This document shows, one piece after another, positions 55,994 to 64,000 of a stretch of 64,000 nucleotides of DNA. A program made the translations under genes and the position numbers. The DNA is from Burkholderiales bacterium (GTDB lineage Bacteria > Pseudomonadota > Gammaproteobacteria > Burkholderiales > Casimicrobiaceae): assembly GCA_016790165.1 (NCBI GenBank), contig JAEUPL010000026.1, positions 1 through 64,000 on the forward strand, given 5' to 3'. The notes under the pieces are model-generated. The model saw nothing but the letters and a program-made list of their open reading frames with translations. It was not told the origin of the DNA and ran no database searches. Each line of letters begins with the position of its first letter. Position 1 is the first letter of the stretch.

Positions 55994-57640
55994 ATGCGCC
56001 CCCTGTTTCGCTCTGATGCTGGCCCGCAGCCCATCGCCTGGGTGTGGGTGTTGCTGCTTGCCGCCCTCACCGCGTGGGCGTTTGTGCGCACCGCGGCGGT
56101 GACCGAAGACGCATTCATCACCTTTCGCGTGATCGACAACGCGCTTAACGGCCACGGCTTGACGTGGAACGTCGGTGAGCGGGTGCAACCCTATACCCAC
56201 CCGCTGTGGGCGTTGCTGCTGCTGGTGGTCGGCGCGTTCACGCAGGAGCAGTTTCACACCGCGCTCAGCCTCTCGCTGGCGTTGACGATCACGTGTGTGG
56301 CGTTGATCGTGCGCCACGCCACCGGCCGCATCGTCGCGCTGTGGGCGGCCGCTGCGCTGCTGTTCTCGGAAGCGTTCGTCGAGTATTCCGGCGCGGCACT
56401 GGAGAACGCGCTGGCGCACGCACTCGTCGCTGGTCTCGCTGTCGCGTGGTGTCGCTATGCGCACACCGGGAGCGACGACGCGAGTCGCCGACGCGCCGCG
56501 TGGATGGCTGCGTTGTGCGCGGGGTTGCTGGTGATTACGCGGCATGATTTCGCCGTGCTGGTCGCGCCGGTCGCGCTCGCACTGATTCTGCAAACGCGCG
56601 GTTCGGTCCGCTGGGGCGCGCTGGCGCTCGCCGCGCTGCCGCTCACGGTGTGGACGGCGTTTTCGCTCGTGTATTACGGCAGCCCCTGGCCCAACAGTGC
56701 GTACGCCAAACTCAATAACGGATTGTCGTTCGACGAGGCGGTGCGCGCGTCGGAGCCGTATTTCCGCGATCTGATCACGTACGACGCGGTGACCGCGCTC
56801 GTGATCGCGGTGGCTGCCTTGCGCGGCCTGGTGCAAGGGCGCTGGCGCGTGCGGCCACTGGCGCTCGGTCTGGTGCTGTATGTGGCCTATCTCGCCACTG
56901 CGGGCGGCGATTACATGGGCGGGCGGTTGTTCTCGGTGCCGTTCGTGCTCGCCACCACAATGCTCGCGTTGAAGGTGACGCTGCGCTGGTGGATGACTGC
57001 TCCGCTGTGGTTCGCAGTGACCATCGCCCTGGGTGTGCAGCACGGCTGGCTGGTGCGCGATGTCTACCCGCATGCGGAACCACGATTGATGAGTCAGCAC
57101 GCCTGGCTGTATCCAGTCACGGGTTGGCTGTCCCCCTCGCGGCACGCCAGTTTTCACAACTTGCCGTGGGCTGCGCAGGGCCTCCGCGCACGCCAAGAGC
57201 AGCACGCAGTGGTGGCGAAGTGCGCCGTTGGCCTGTATGGCTACAACGCGGGGGCGGGTGTGAAGATTGTCGATCCGCTGGCGATCACCGATGGCTTTCT
57301 CGCGCGCCTGCCGTCAAAGAAGCCGGCGTGGCCGGGGCACTACGAACGCGCCTTGCCGGCCGGATACGTCGAGACCGTGGTGAGCGGGGACAATCGTCTG
57401 GTCGACCCAGCGCTACGCGATCTCTACGCACTCACGCATCGCGTGGCGACTGCACCGCTCTGGGATGAGGCACGCTGGGCGGCGATCTGGCAACTCAACA
57501 CGGGTGCCGACCGCGAGCGGGTGCGCCGGGCACGCTACGACCCGAACGCGACCTGGGCGCCAAATCTGGAAAAGACTTCGGACGCACCGTTATCCTGTAT
57601 GGGCAGGCTCGATCCACAGTTGACGGTGCGACTGAAGTAA
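55994..57640 (+). CDS. GT-C-like integral membrane glycosyltransferase
   Basis: A 548-residue protein with about ten membrane helices and a C-terminal periplasmic region. The first loop has TEDAFITFRVIDNALNGHG, resembling the acidic catalytic loop of GT-C enzymes such as AftB-type arabinofuranosyltransferases. YGSPWPNSAYAKL and GGDYMGGRLFSVPFV are also typical of that group. It probably transfers a sugar from a polyprenyl carrier onto an envelope glycan. Acceptor unknown; no other glycan genes are beside it. Confidence 0.8.
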   Translation: MRPLFRSDAGPQPIAWVWVLLLAALTAWAFVRTAAVTEDAFITFRVIDNALNGHGLTWNVGERVQPYTHPLWALLLLVVGAFTQEQFHTALSLSLALTITCVALIVRHATGRIVALWAAAALLFSEAFVEYSGAALENALAHALVAGLAVAWCRYAHTGSDDASRRRAAWMAALCAGLLVITRHDFAVLVAPVALALILQTRGSVRWGALALAALPLTVWTAFSLVYYGSPWPNSAYAKLNNGLSFDEAVRASEPYFRDLITYDAVTALVIAVAALRGLVQGRWRVRPLALGLVLYVAYLATAGGDYMGGRLFSVPFVLATTMLALKVTLRWWMTAPLWFAVTIALGVQHGWLVRDVYPHAEPRLMSQHAWLYPVTGWLSPSRHASFHNLPWAAQGLRARQEQHAVVAKCAVGLYGYNAGAGVKIVDPLAITDGFLARLPSKKPAWPGHYERALPAGYVETVVSGDNRLVDPALRDLYALTHRVATAPLWDEARWAAIWQLNTGADRERVRRARYDPNATWAPNLEKTSDAPLSCMGRLDPQLTVRLK

Positions 57641-57663
57641 TTCGCCGCGACTATTGCGGCGAA
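57641..57663. terminator. Hairpin between convergent genes
   Basis: Perfect stem TTCGCCGC/GCGGCGAA with a 7-base loop GACTATT. It starts just after the plus-strand stop, and the minus-strand stop codon lies in its loop and right arm. There is no T run, so it may act as a bidirectional structure rather than a classical terminator. Confidence 0.6.
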
Positions 57664-59588
57664 CCCGGCAAGGACGGGCGAAGCTCACGCACAGCGGGCT
57701 CATGCCGTTCCGGCGCTGTGGGCCGCTCGCGTACCGGCGCCTTTTCACTGACCACCGCAGGCGGCGCTGTACGCACCGGCTCAGCCGTGCGCGTGGGCGC
57801 GGGCTGCACGATCACCGGTGCGGGTGCGCTGTGCGGCGTTGCCGCCGGCTGCGTTGCCACGGGCGCCGGGGCATTCGTCGCAGTCAGAGGGCGTGGCGGT
57901 GAGCGGTCGTCGCCACGCTCACGCTCGTAGCGCGGCGCATCGCGTCGTACAGACCATTCCCCCACGCCTTCGCTACGTCCGGCGCTCGGTTTCGGCATGG
58001 GCACGGCGTTGTCGCGCATGCCGGGATTGGACGGCGCAGGCGGTGCCTGCCGCACCGGTGGTTGCAGCACGCTCGGGTTCGGTTGCACCGGCGTGCCGGC
58101 GGGCGCGGGTATCACTGGACGCGCCGGCGGTACGTTGACGGCCGGCGGCAAAACACCTGGGCCGGGTCCGCGCTCACGCACGCTGATCGCACCCGGCGCC
58201 GGCGCGCCAGGCGCGCTCACGTTGGGCCGTATTGCCTCGCCGCGATCCAGCGGCACCACCTCGGCCATGCGTGCCGGCGGCGCGCTGCGCACTGCGGCCT
58301 CGGCCAGATTGCGTACATAGTGCTGCGCGACCGGTCGACCGCCGGTCAATGCGCCGGCAGCCACCGCCGTCACCGCCCCCGGCACCGAGAGATGCGCGTA
58401 GGTGTGCGGGCGCCACGGCTCCACATAGCTGTTGATTGCGATTTCACGCACTACCGGGCGGTTGATCTGTCGCCAGTAGGTTGGCGTGTAGGTGTACCAC
58501 GGGACATACGGCTCGCCCCAGCCCAGCGGCACCCAGGTGTAGCTCGGGCCAATGATTGGCGAGGCGCTCCAGCCGTCGCCGCCAAAAAAGGTGACCAGCG
58601 CAGGAGCGTACACCGGGCGCGCGACATACTCGCCGGGGCACCACGCCCAGCGCCCGCCGATGCGAATCCAGCGGCCGTAGTGAAACGGGGCAAAGCCCCA
58701 CGGTGCGTCGTCCACCCACGTCCACCCCCACGGCTGCACCCACGACCAGCGTCCGAAGCGATACGGCGCCCAATTGGCGGCCACTGAACTGGGGAACCAC
58801 ACCCGACCGTAGTCGTTGTAGGTCACCCAGTTACCGTAGTCGTCGAGATCACGAGCACCGATCAACCAGGGCGTTGCGCCATAAGCGGCCGAACGTGACA
58901 GCCATTGCTCGATGCGGCGATCACGGGCCGTGGCCCACGCTTCGAAACTACCGGGTGCAACCGACAAGTAGCGGTCATAGCGAACGCCGATCGCGTCGAG
59001 CACGACCGCGTTAGCGGCATGCACGGTCTGCCGCACTGAACGTGTCGAGACCTCCGCCAGACCACGGCGAACCGCCAGCGTGACGGGCGCGTAGCCGCCG
59101 CTTGCGTCGGGCGCGCTGTAGCCGGTTGCCGTAGTGTAGAAGCCGGAGCGCGAGAGGTTGATGTCGCCGTGCGCCGTCAGCACGCGCACGAAATCGGCAC
59201 CACTGCCATCGGCAAATGCCCGCGTGCGCACCGCCATCGCACCTTGCAGCAAGCGCAGCGTCCAAACCCGATCATCCAGTTGCTCGACGGCGATATGACT
59301 GCCGCCAGCAAGCCAGAGCGTGGAGCCACCGGCATCGAGCTCGGCCCGGCCACCGTCGGCAACCCAGACGCTGTCGCCAGCGGCAATCACGTCGTTGCGA
59401 CCCACCGGCTGCCAGTCCTGACGATCGTTCGCGAGCTGCACATCGCCAACCAGGTCTGACAGCCGTGCAGCGCGACCCGGTGCGTCGGCGAGCGCAGAAG
59501 CCGATGCAAACAGCGATGCGACGGTGACCGCAGCCACTACGAACCAGGCAGGAATGGGCCGCGCAAGGCGTGGCAGCGAAATCGTCAT
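57651..59588 (-). CDS. Exported FecR/DUF6600-like protein with proline-rich tail
   Basis: A 645-residue secreted protein. Signal peptide ends in SASALA before DAPGRAAR. Residues about 40-180 form a FecR-like domain (DVIAAGDSVWVADGGRAELD). The middle is rich in aromatic repeats (FGRWSWVQPWGWTWVDDAPWGF), typical of DUF6600. The last 200 residues are Pro/Ala/Arg rich and disordered. GGAG precedes ATG 59588. No sigma factor is nearby, so iron regulation is not implied. It is probably an envelope-associated protein of unknown role. Confidence 0.85.
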   Translation of the reverse strand: MTISLPRLARPIPAWFVVAAVTVASLFASASALADAPGRAARLSDLVGDVQLANDRQDWQPVGRNDVIAAGDSVWVADGGRAELDAGGSTLWLAGGSHIAVEQLDDRVWTLRLLQGAMAVRTRAFADGSGADFVRVLTAHGDINLSRSGFYTTATGYSAPDASGGYAPVTLAVRRGLAEVSTRSVRQTVHAANAVVLDAIGVRYDRYLSVAPGSFEAWATARDRRIEQWLSRSAAYGATPWLIGARDLDDYGNWVTYNDYGRVWFPSSVAANWAPYRFGRWSWVQPWGWTWVDDAPWGFAPFHYGRWIRIGGRWAWCPGEYVARPVYAPALVTFFGGDGWSASPIIGPSYTWVPLGWGEPYVPWYTYTPTYWRQINRPVVREIAINSYVEPWRPHTYAHLSVPGAVTAVAAGALTGGRPVAQHYVRNLAEAAVRSAPPARMAEVVPLDRGEAIRPNVSAPGAPAPGAISVRERGPGPGVLPPAVNVPPARPVIPAPAGTPVQPNPSVLQPPVRQAPPAPSNPGMRDNAVPMPKPSAGRSEGVGEWSVRRDAPRYERERGDDRSPPRPLTATNAPAPVATQPAATPHSAPAPVIVQPAPTRTAEPVRTAPPAVVSEKAPVRERPTAPERHEPAVRELRPSLPGSPQ

Positions 59589-59649
59589 CTTCAATCTCCG
59601 AAGCGCAGCGTCGAGACAAAAACATCCGAACAGCCACGCGTGCAATGGT

Positions 59650-59677
59650 TCAACGGTGAGCTGGTGAACACCGTTGA
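59650..59677. promoter_or_regulatory. Inverted repeat in the divergent FecR-like/comM promoter region
   Basis: TCAACGGTG and CACCGTTGA are inverted, 10 bases apart, in the 166-bp gap between divergent genes. A T/A-rich GTATATTG box lies further toward comM. It may be an operator; no regulator is identified. Confidence 0.45.
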
Positions 59678-59754
59678 CCCTGTCGCGCCCGGCCCTGCGG
59701 CAGCGTTCGGTGGCACACGTCACGAATACTGTATATTGCAACAGGTAATTGCCC

Positions 59755-61230
59755 ATGTCACTCGCCATCACCTACAGCCGCGCGCTCGCCGGCCTGCACG
59801 CCGAACTGGTGACCGTTGAGGTTCATCTCGCCAACGGCTTGCCCGCGTTTAACCTCGTCGGCTTGCCGGATGTTGAGGTTCGCGAGTCACGTGATCGCGT
59901 GCGTGCGGCGATTCAAACCGCGGGGTTTGAATTTCCTGCGCGCAAGCTCACGGTCAATCTGGCACCCGCCGATTTCCCGAAGGAATCCGGGCGCTTCGAT
60001 TTGCCCATCGCCATCGGCATTTTGGTGGCCAGCGGGCAATTGCCCAGCGAGCGCCTGCGGGGGCTCGAATTTGCCGGGGAACTGGGCCTCAACGGCGACT
60101 TGCGGGCGGTGCGTGGCGCGCTGGCGATGGCACTTGCCGCGTCGCGTGACGGGCACACGTTGATTCTCCCGACCTCCTCTTGCGGGGAGGCCGCGCGCGT
60201 GTCGCAGGCCAGTGTGCTCGGCGCGAGCACCTTGCTTCAGGTGGCGGCGCACATTGCCGAGCGCGATGCGCTGGTGGCGCCCGTGGCTGGCCCGGCAGCC
60301 CAGATCGCGGAAGTTGCCGATCTACTCGACGTCAAAGGCCAGACGCAAGCGAAGCGCGCATTGGAAATCGCGGCGGCCGGGCGCCACAGCTTGCTGATGA
60401 TTGGCCCGCCCGGCACCGGCAAGAGCATGCTGGCGCAGCGCCTGCCGGGCATTTTGCCGCCCATGTCCGAACAGGAGGCCGTCGACAGCGCGGCCCTGTT
60501 GTCGCTGGTTGGCAAGTTCAACCCTGCGGCGTTCGGCCAGCGTCCGATTCGGGCGCCGCATCACACTGCCAGCGCGGTGGCGCTCGTGGGTGGTGGAAGC
60601 GACCCGCGACCGGGTGAAATTTCGCTCGCACACCATGGCGTGTTGTTCCTCGATGAAATTGTGGAGTTTGATCGGCGCGTGCTTGAAGTTTTGCGCGAGC
60701 CGCTTGAGACACACGCGATCAATATTTCGCGCGCGGCGCGGCAGGTGACTTTTCCTGCGAATTTCCAGTTGATCGCTGCGATGAATCCATGGAGATTGTT
60801 TGCCTTTTTGCCACACCTACGGGTACGGTTGAAAGTTGTCCGGAACCTCGCGTTCTCAAGGAATCCCCAGACTGTCGGTGAGCATCTACGGAAGAAGCGC
60901 ATTGAACTGGGGCTCCGGCAGATTGATGTTGCGGAACGAATCGGCGTTGCCGAGTGGACGATCATCAATTGGGAGCGTGGAACCACGACCAAAGTACCTG
61001 ATCGGTACTTCGCCAAGGTCATTGAATTTTTGGGCTACAACCCCGAGCCAGAGCCGAGCACTTGGGGTGCGCGTTTGAAGTGGAAGCGCCGATTGCTCGG
61101 ATTGACGGCCACTGCGTTCGGCAAGATGATCGGCGTGTCGGTTGACACCATTCAAGCGTGGGAGCGTGGTCAGATGCCCCCGACTTTTGTTGTCCATCGG
61201 GAGGCGGTAGCGGGGTTCCTCGCGACGTAG
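59755..61230 (+). CDS. comM: Truncated ComM (YifB) ATPase fused in frame to XRE-type helix-turn-helix
   Basis: A 491-residue chimera. Residues 1-345 are the start of ComM, a helicase for branch migration in transformation: [24 protein letters not shown], the Walker A GPPGTGKS at 217-224 and GVLFLDEI for Walker B. Intact ComM (about 500 residues) continues after AAMNP with a cysteine-rich CPCG segment; here it switches at about 60790 to WRLFAFLP, then an XRE-like part ([44 protein letters not shown]). The missing 150 or so residues hold sensor and arginine-finger parts, so ATPase function is doubtful. ATG 59755 is preceded by AGG. Confidence 0.8.
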   Translation: MSLAITYSRALAGLHAELVTVEVHLANGLPAFNLVGLPDVEVRESRDRVRAAIQTAGFEFPARKLTVNLAPADFPKESGRFDLPIAIGILVASGQLPSERLRGLEFAGELGLNGDLRAVRGALAMALAASRDGHTLILPTSSCGEAARVSQASVLGASTLLQVAAHIAERDALVAPVAGPAAQIAEVADLLDVKGQTQAKRALEIAAAGRHSLLMIGPPGTGKSMLAQRLPGILPPMSEQEAVDSAALLSLVGKFNPAAFGQRPIRAPHHTASAVALVGGGSDPRPGEISLAHHGVLFLDEIVEFDRRVLEVLREPLETHAINISRAARQVTFPANFQLIAAMNPWRLFAFLPHLRVRLKVVRNLAFSRNPQTVGEHLRKKRIELGLRQIDVAERIGVAEWTIINWERGTTTKVPDRYFAKVIEFLGYNPEPEPSTWGARLKWKRRLLGLTATAFGKMIGVSVDTIQAWERGQMPPTFVVHREAVAGFLAT

Positions 61231-61305
61231 GTCGCTCACCTGCTCGCTAACGTCTGATCCTTTGAGTCAACGTTGATCTGTGTCGTCCGTAGCGCAACGC
61301 GGTTG

Positions 61306-61683
61306 CTATTTCCCGAGGCTTTGATAATTCGGCAGGCCGTCGGCGCAGTTGTATTCCTTAAGAACATTTCGCGAATCGAACCAAAAGCGGCAGACCTTCA
61401 AGCGGCTGTCACCCATGCTGTTCGTAGAGCGGAAGAGCGAGGTGGCCTGTGCAATCGCATCAACCTTTACTGTCTCATGCTGATACTCGATGTAGCTTGC
61501 ATCCGAGTTGCGACCAGAACTTGTCGGCTCGCCGAGGGCTGCGACTATCTCTTGTCGCGTGGTCTTCCCACGCTGAAACGTCGACGCTCTGTTCATGTCG
61601 AAGTTGCGCCCTTGCTGAAATTCCGTTGCACACCCTGTTATCAGCGTGATGGATAGTACGGCGATTGAAATCACTGTCTTCAA
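61306..61683 (-). CDS. Small lipoprotein, BamE/SmpA-like
   Basis: A 125-residue lipoprotein with lipobox LITGC after a short signal (KTVISIAVLSIT). The mature part QRGKTTRQEIVAALGEPTSSGR is the SmpA/OmlA-type fold signature, found in BamE and many small envelope lipoproteins. The TTG start at 61683 has GGGAG six bases upstream; an ATG at 61722 would make an odd extended signal. BamE itself is not implied. Composition is lower in GC than most genes here. Confidence 0.78.
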   Translation of the reverse strand: MKTVISIAVLSITLITGCATEFQQGRNFDMNRASTFQRGKTTRQEIVAALGEPTSSGRNSDASYIEYQHETVKVDAIAQATSLFRSTNSMGDSRLKVCRFWFDSRNVLKEYNCADGLPNYQSLGK

Positions 61684-61763
61684 AGTCGTCTCCCAATAGG
61701 AATACCGCGAACTGCGGTACATGTCCCGTAGATTAGCACACGCGAGCTGGCAAACATGATCGT

Positions 61764-62006
61764 GTGCCAAACCTATCTCGATTTAGACAAGACCCGAGCC
61801 TGCTTGCACTCGGGGCGGTAATCTGCAAACGCAGAAGCGAGTTGTCGCTCAGCCAAGAGCAACTGGCTTTAGCTGCGGGACTCGACCGCAGTTATGTTGG
61901 GCAGATTGAACGGGGCGACAACAACGTCACGCTGCTCAACCTGAAGCGCATTGCGGACGCGCTCGGAACAACTGTTGAAAAGCTAATGATGGAAGCGGCG
62001 CTATGA
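61764..62006 (+). CDS. XRE-family transcriptional regulator
   Basis: An 80-residue single-domain DNA-binding protein. The helix-turn-helix is ICKRRSELSLSQEQLALAAG followed by LDRSYVGQIERGDNNVTLLNLKRIADAL. Uses a GTG start. Such solo XRE proteins are often control proteins of restriction systems, phages or transferred segments. No partner gene is beside it; the next 194 bases (62007-62200) are noncoding as far as I can tell. Confidence 0.87.
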   Translation: MPNLSRFRQDPSLLALGAVICKRRSELSLSQEQLALAAGLDRSYVGQIERGDNNVTLLNLKRIADALGTTVEKLMMEAAL

Positions 62007-62200
62007 CAAAGAAAACTGCATGCAAAACATTGCAGCCGCGTCGATGTGGCGCGCGCACTCGCACTTAGTCAAGATGGGAGGTCGCACAACCGGAATTTTC
62101 ATGTTGATGGGCATAGCGATATGTGCGGCCGCCACATTTCTAGTCGAGCGAACCTTGCAAGCCAAACGACCACGTGGCAGCGGCCGATGCTTTGGATGCG

Positions 62201-63211
62201 CTATCCGCCGCCACCGATCGGGCGCATCGCGCACCAGGCAACGCCTTCGCCACGATAACCAGCTATCTGCTGTAACAGCAAATAGAGCTCGCTATCCAAC
62301 GTGTATCGATGTGCCAGCACCCGCGGCTCAAAGAGCTGAAACACCGGGGCTGTGCCAAGCGGGCACATTCCGGAAGCGCTAGGCGGAAGCGCGGCGAAGG
62401 GCGCGCTATTGCAGGCCGAGGGGGACTGGCCCCACGACTTTGCCAGATCCAAGCACGCTATGGTTGATGTGGTGAAGTATTTTCCTAGCAACGGTGCCGG
62501 GTAGTCCAACGCGTACAACGGGACCCAAGGCGACGGAGGCGGGGCGCTGCTTGATACGATCGCGTCACGTGCTGCGACGAACATCATGGCGGCCGGAACC
62601 GCTGACGTCGCTGGCAACAGCGGCCGGGCGATTCGTTGGGGAGAACCAAAGGGCAATTGTGCATAGTACCAATCACTATTGAGCTGTATCGGTCCGGCTC
62701 CGACATCTGGCGCGCCAGGGGTGTTCAATTGATCGATGCGCCCCATGGCGAGCGCTCCCTCACCCCAACCTGCGGGATAGCCTACGCTTGTGTTAACCGT
62801 GCCAACTTCCTTTTCGTATGTGCGAGCATAGAACGACGGGCCACCCGTCGTGTCGTCCGCAGTGACGGAAAGGCGGATGGTGTAGGCACCCGGTGGCAGG
62901 CCACTTGGCAGCGTCAAGCGCTTTTCAGCAGAACAAACGTCCTGACGTAGATGCGATAGGACCAAATTGAGCTGACCATTGCGGAGACTAGCTGACGCCA
63001 GCAGCGGTGCTGCATCGGACAAACAGTATGCCGCCGAAAATCTTGCCACCACGGTGATCGGCTGAAAAGCCAGCGGTTGAGTCGGCTCAATGATGAGCGA
63101 CGGCATGCTTATCGGGTCGGGTACTGCACCTGCTGCAACCACCGAACTGGTTGGAACCAAAACGAGTGTGGCAACCAGCAGCCTCGCAATCGCGTGCTTG
63201 ATCTTGTTCAT
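62201..63211 (-). CDS. Secreted protein of unknown function
   Basis: A 336-residue exported protein with signal MNKIKHAIARLLVATLVLVP, cleaved near SSVVAAG. The N-terminal domain (PLAFQPITVVARFSAAYC, LPPGAYTIRLSV) looks like an immunoglobulin-type beta sandwich. The C-terminal part has about six cysteines and ends GVAWCAMRPIGGGG. Its ATG overlaps the stop of the preceding gene by 4 bp, so the two are co-translated. Family not recognised. Confidence 0.8.
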   Translation of the reverse strand: MNKIKHAIARLLVATLVLVPTSSVVAAGAVPDPISMPSLIIEPTQPLAFQPITVVARFSAAYCLSDAAPLLASASLRNGQLNLVLSHLRQDVCSAEKRLTLPSGLPPGAYTIRLSVTADDTTGGPSFYARTYEKEVGTVNTSVGYPAGWGEGALAMGRIDQLNTPGAPDVGAGPIQLNSDWYYAQLPFGSPQRIARPLLPATSAVPAAMMFVAARDAIVSSSAPPPSPWVPLYALDYPAPLLGKYFTTSTIACLDLAKSWGQSPSACNSAPFAALPPSASGMCPLGTAPVFQLFEPRVLAHRYTLDSELYLLLQQIAGYRGEGVAWCAMRPIGGGG

Positions 63212-64000
63212 GGTTGAGTCCAGCTAGACACGTTGGAGAAGCTCAATGTCCAGTTGCCCGGTGCGCCACCCGCTGCAACAAAAAACGTTACGCCGGCGAA
63301 TCCCGTCGCAAAGTTTGAGGTGTAACTATCGACGGTCGGCGTTTGTGTCCACGGCAACCAAGGGCTGATGCGCGTGTAGTAGACCGACTGCTGCCAGCGA
63401 TTCGCACCGACCAAAAATGAGATCGTCCCGGAGGTAGGCTGGGCAATACAGGTGTGACCCGGCGCGTCTACTGTTCCAAATGAATCGTTACTAGGGTTAT
63501 ACCCTGCCCAGACCTTCGAACGGCTGGGGTTGCCGTACCAACCCGAGGTGCCGGGGCCTGGTCCCACCCACGGATAAAAAAACGTTTCCGATATGGAGCC
63601 GTAAGTCCCGGAATAGGCTGGTGAACCACTACACCATCCGCCGTAAGGACCAAAAATCATACCCTTTCCGTTGTAATCGGTGTCGATATTAGAGTTGCTC
63701 GATGCTGTCAGCATGTGAACGAAGTGTGCCCCATTGGTGGCGGACACAAAGTCTGACGTCGTCAGGTCGAATGCTGTCAAATGCGCATTGTCCGACGACG
63801 GCATCGAAGCCGGTACCCAGAAATTGCCCACGACCATGGAGAAAAAACCCGGGAAGGTGTATCCCACGATAGAAAACGACGACGGCACGTAAGACTGCAC
63901 TCCAATCTTGGGTCCAACTGCCGTATCGATGTCGTCAGGCGGTGGCATCGACGAAACCGGAATCTGCTTGGCGCACAGTTCCTCCACATGACCGCGCGGC
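63208..64000 (-). CDS. Protein of unknown function, N-terminus outside window
   Basis: At least 264 residues; the frame is open to the window edge, so the apparent GTG at 63987 is not a reliable start. The visible part is rich in Ser, Thr, Gly, Trp and Tyr with few charged residues (FSIVGYTFPGFFSMVVG, SETFFYPWVGPGPG), typical of an exported beta-structured protein. Paired with the next gene by a 4-bp overlap. Family not recognised. Confidence 0.7.
   Translation of the reverse strand, partial: PRGHVEELCAKQIPVSSMPPPDDIDTAVGPKIGVQSYVPSSFSIVGYTFPGFFSMVVGNFWVPASMPSSDNAHLTAFDLTTSDFVSATNGAHFVHMLTASSNSNIDTDYNGKGMIFGPYGGWCSGSPAYSGTYGSISETFFYPWVGPGPGTSGWYGNPSRSKVWAGYNPSNDSFGTVDAPGHTCIAQPTSGTISFLVGANRWQQSVYYTRISPWLPWTQTPTVDSYTSNFATGFAGVTFFVAAGGAPGNWTLSFSNVSSWTQP

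Noticed and set aside
62020-62382. 120-codon frame after the XRE gene
   Set aside because: Only the first third looks protein-like (one hydrophobic stretch); the rest runs antisense to the secreted protein gene.

Overview
The window comes from a high-GC Gram-negative bacterium, most likely a betaproteobacterium of the Burkholderiales/Rhodocyclales type. Supporting signs are two trimeric-type porins ending in HRF, a LiuR-type MerR regulator with a leucine-catabolism cluster, the dacC-dat-ybeD-lipB-lipA order, and MsrPQ, BepA and ComEC homologues. No rRNA, tRNA or CRISPR was seen. It reads as an ordinary chromosomal segment with a mobile left edge and a foreign-looking right edge.

Layout. 1-0.83 kb: the right part of an IS481-family insertion sequence, ending in an NCTAGN target. 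0.85-3.6 kb: one gene joining a WecA/WbpL-type sugar-phosphate transferase to a WbpM-type sugar 4,6-dehydratase. 3.9-6.2 kb: two tandem porins, each followed by a hairpin terminator. 6.3-15.9 kb: a long minus-strand run holding leucine/isovalerate catabolism genes (acyl-CoA dehydrogenase, methylcrotonyl-CoA carboxylase, methylglutaconyl-CoA hydratase, HMG-CoA lyase) plus passengers (cupin, HCCA isomerase-like protein, GhrA-like reductase, TatD, DUF1289). 16-21.5 kb: SDR, acetyl-CoA acetyltransferase, carbonic anhydrase, isovaleryl-CoA dehydrogenase, thioesterase and LiuR. Together these carry isovaleryl-CoA to acetyl-CoA and acetoacetate. 21.5-24.2 kb: tryptophan dioxygenase and kynureninase behind a strong palindrome.

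24.3-31.3 kb: secreted unknowns, a GST, two tandem family 2 glycosyltransferase-like genes and a DUF1631 protein. 31.5-33.7 kb: a diiron protein and ferredoxin-reductase pair under a TetR-like palindrome. 33.7-41 kb: lipoate synthesis, D-alanine carboxypeptidase, D-amino acid aminotransferase and dehydrogenase, MsrPQ. 41-48 kb: an alpha/beta-hydrolase-like protein without its nucleophile, BepA-like protease, MoaC, ComEC, KOW and YjdM proteins, and an HNH endonuclease. 48-60 kb: a repeat-rich spacer, aspartoacylase-like hydrolase, peptide-binding protein, aldehyde dehydrogenase, an MBL hydrolase with a LiuR-like box, an MFS transporter, a GT-C-like membrane protein and a FecR/DUF6600-like protein. 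59.8-64 kb: a ComM (YifB) gene broken after about 345 codons and joined in frame to an XRE-type helix-turn-helix sequence, followed by small and secreted genes of foreign character.

Most notable are four copies of an apparently undescribed 120-bp imperfect palindromic intergenic repeat (15.9, 34.8, 42.2 and 54.7 kb), a MITE-like element with terminal inverted repeats (41.0 kb), two LiuR-like operators linking a distant MBL hydrolase to leucine catabolism, the WbpL-WbpM fusion, and the ComM-XRE chimera. I saw no convincing new defence or biosynthetic system.
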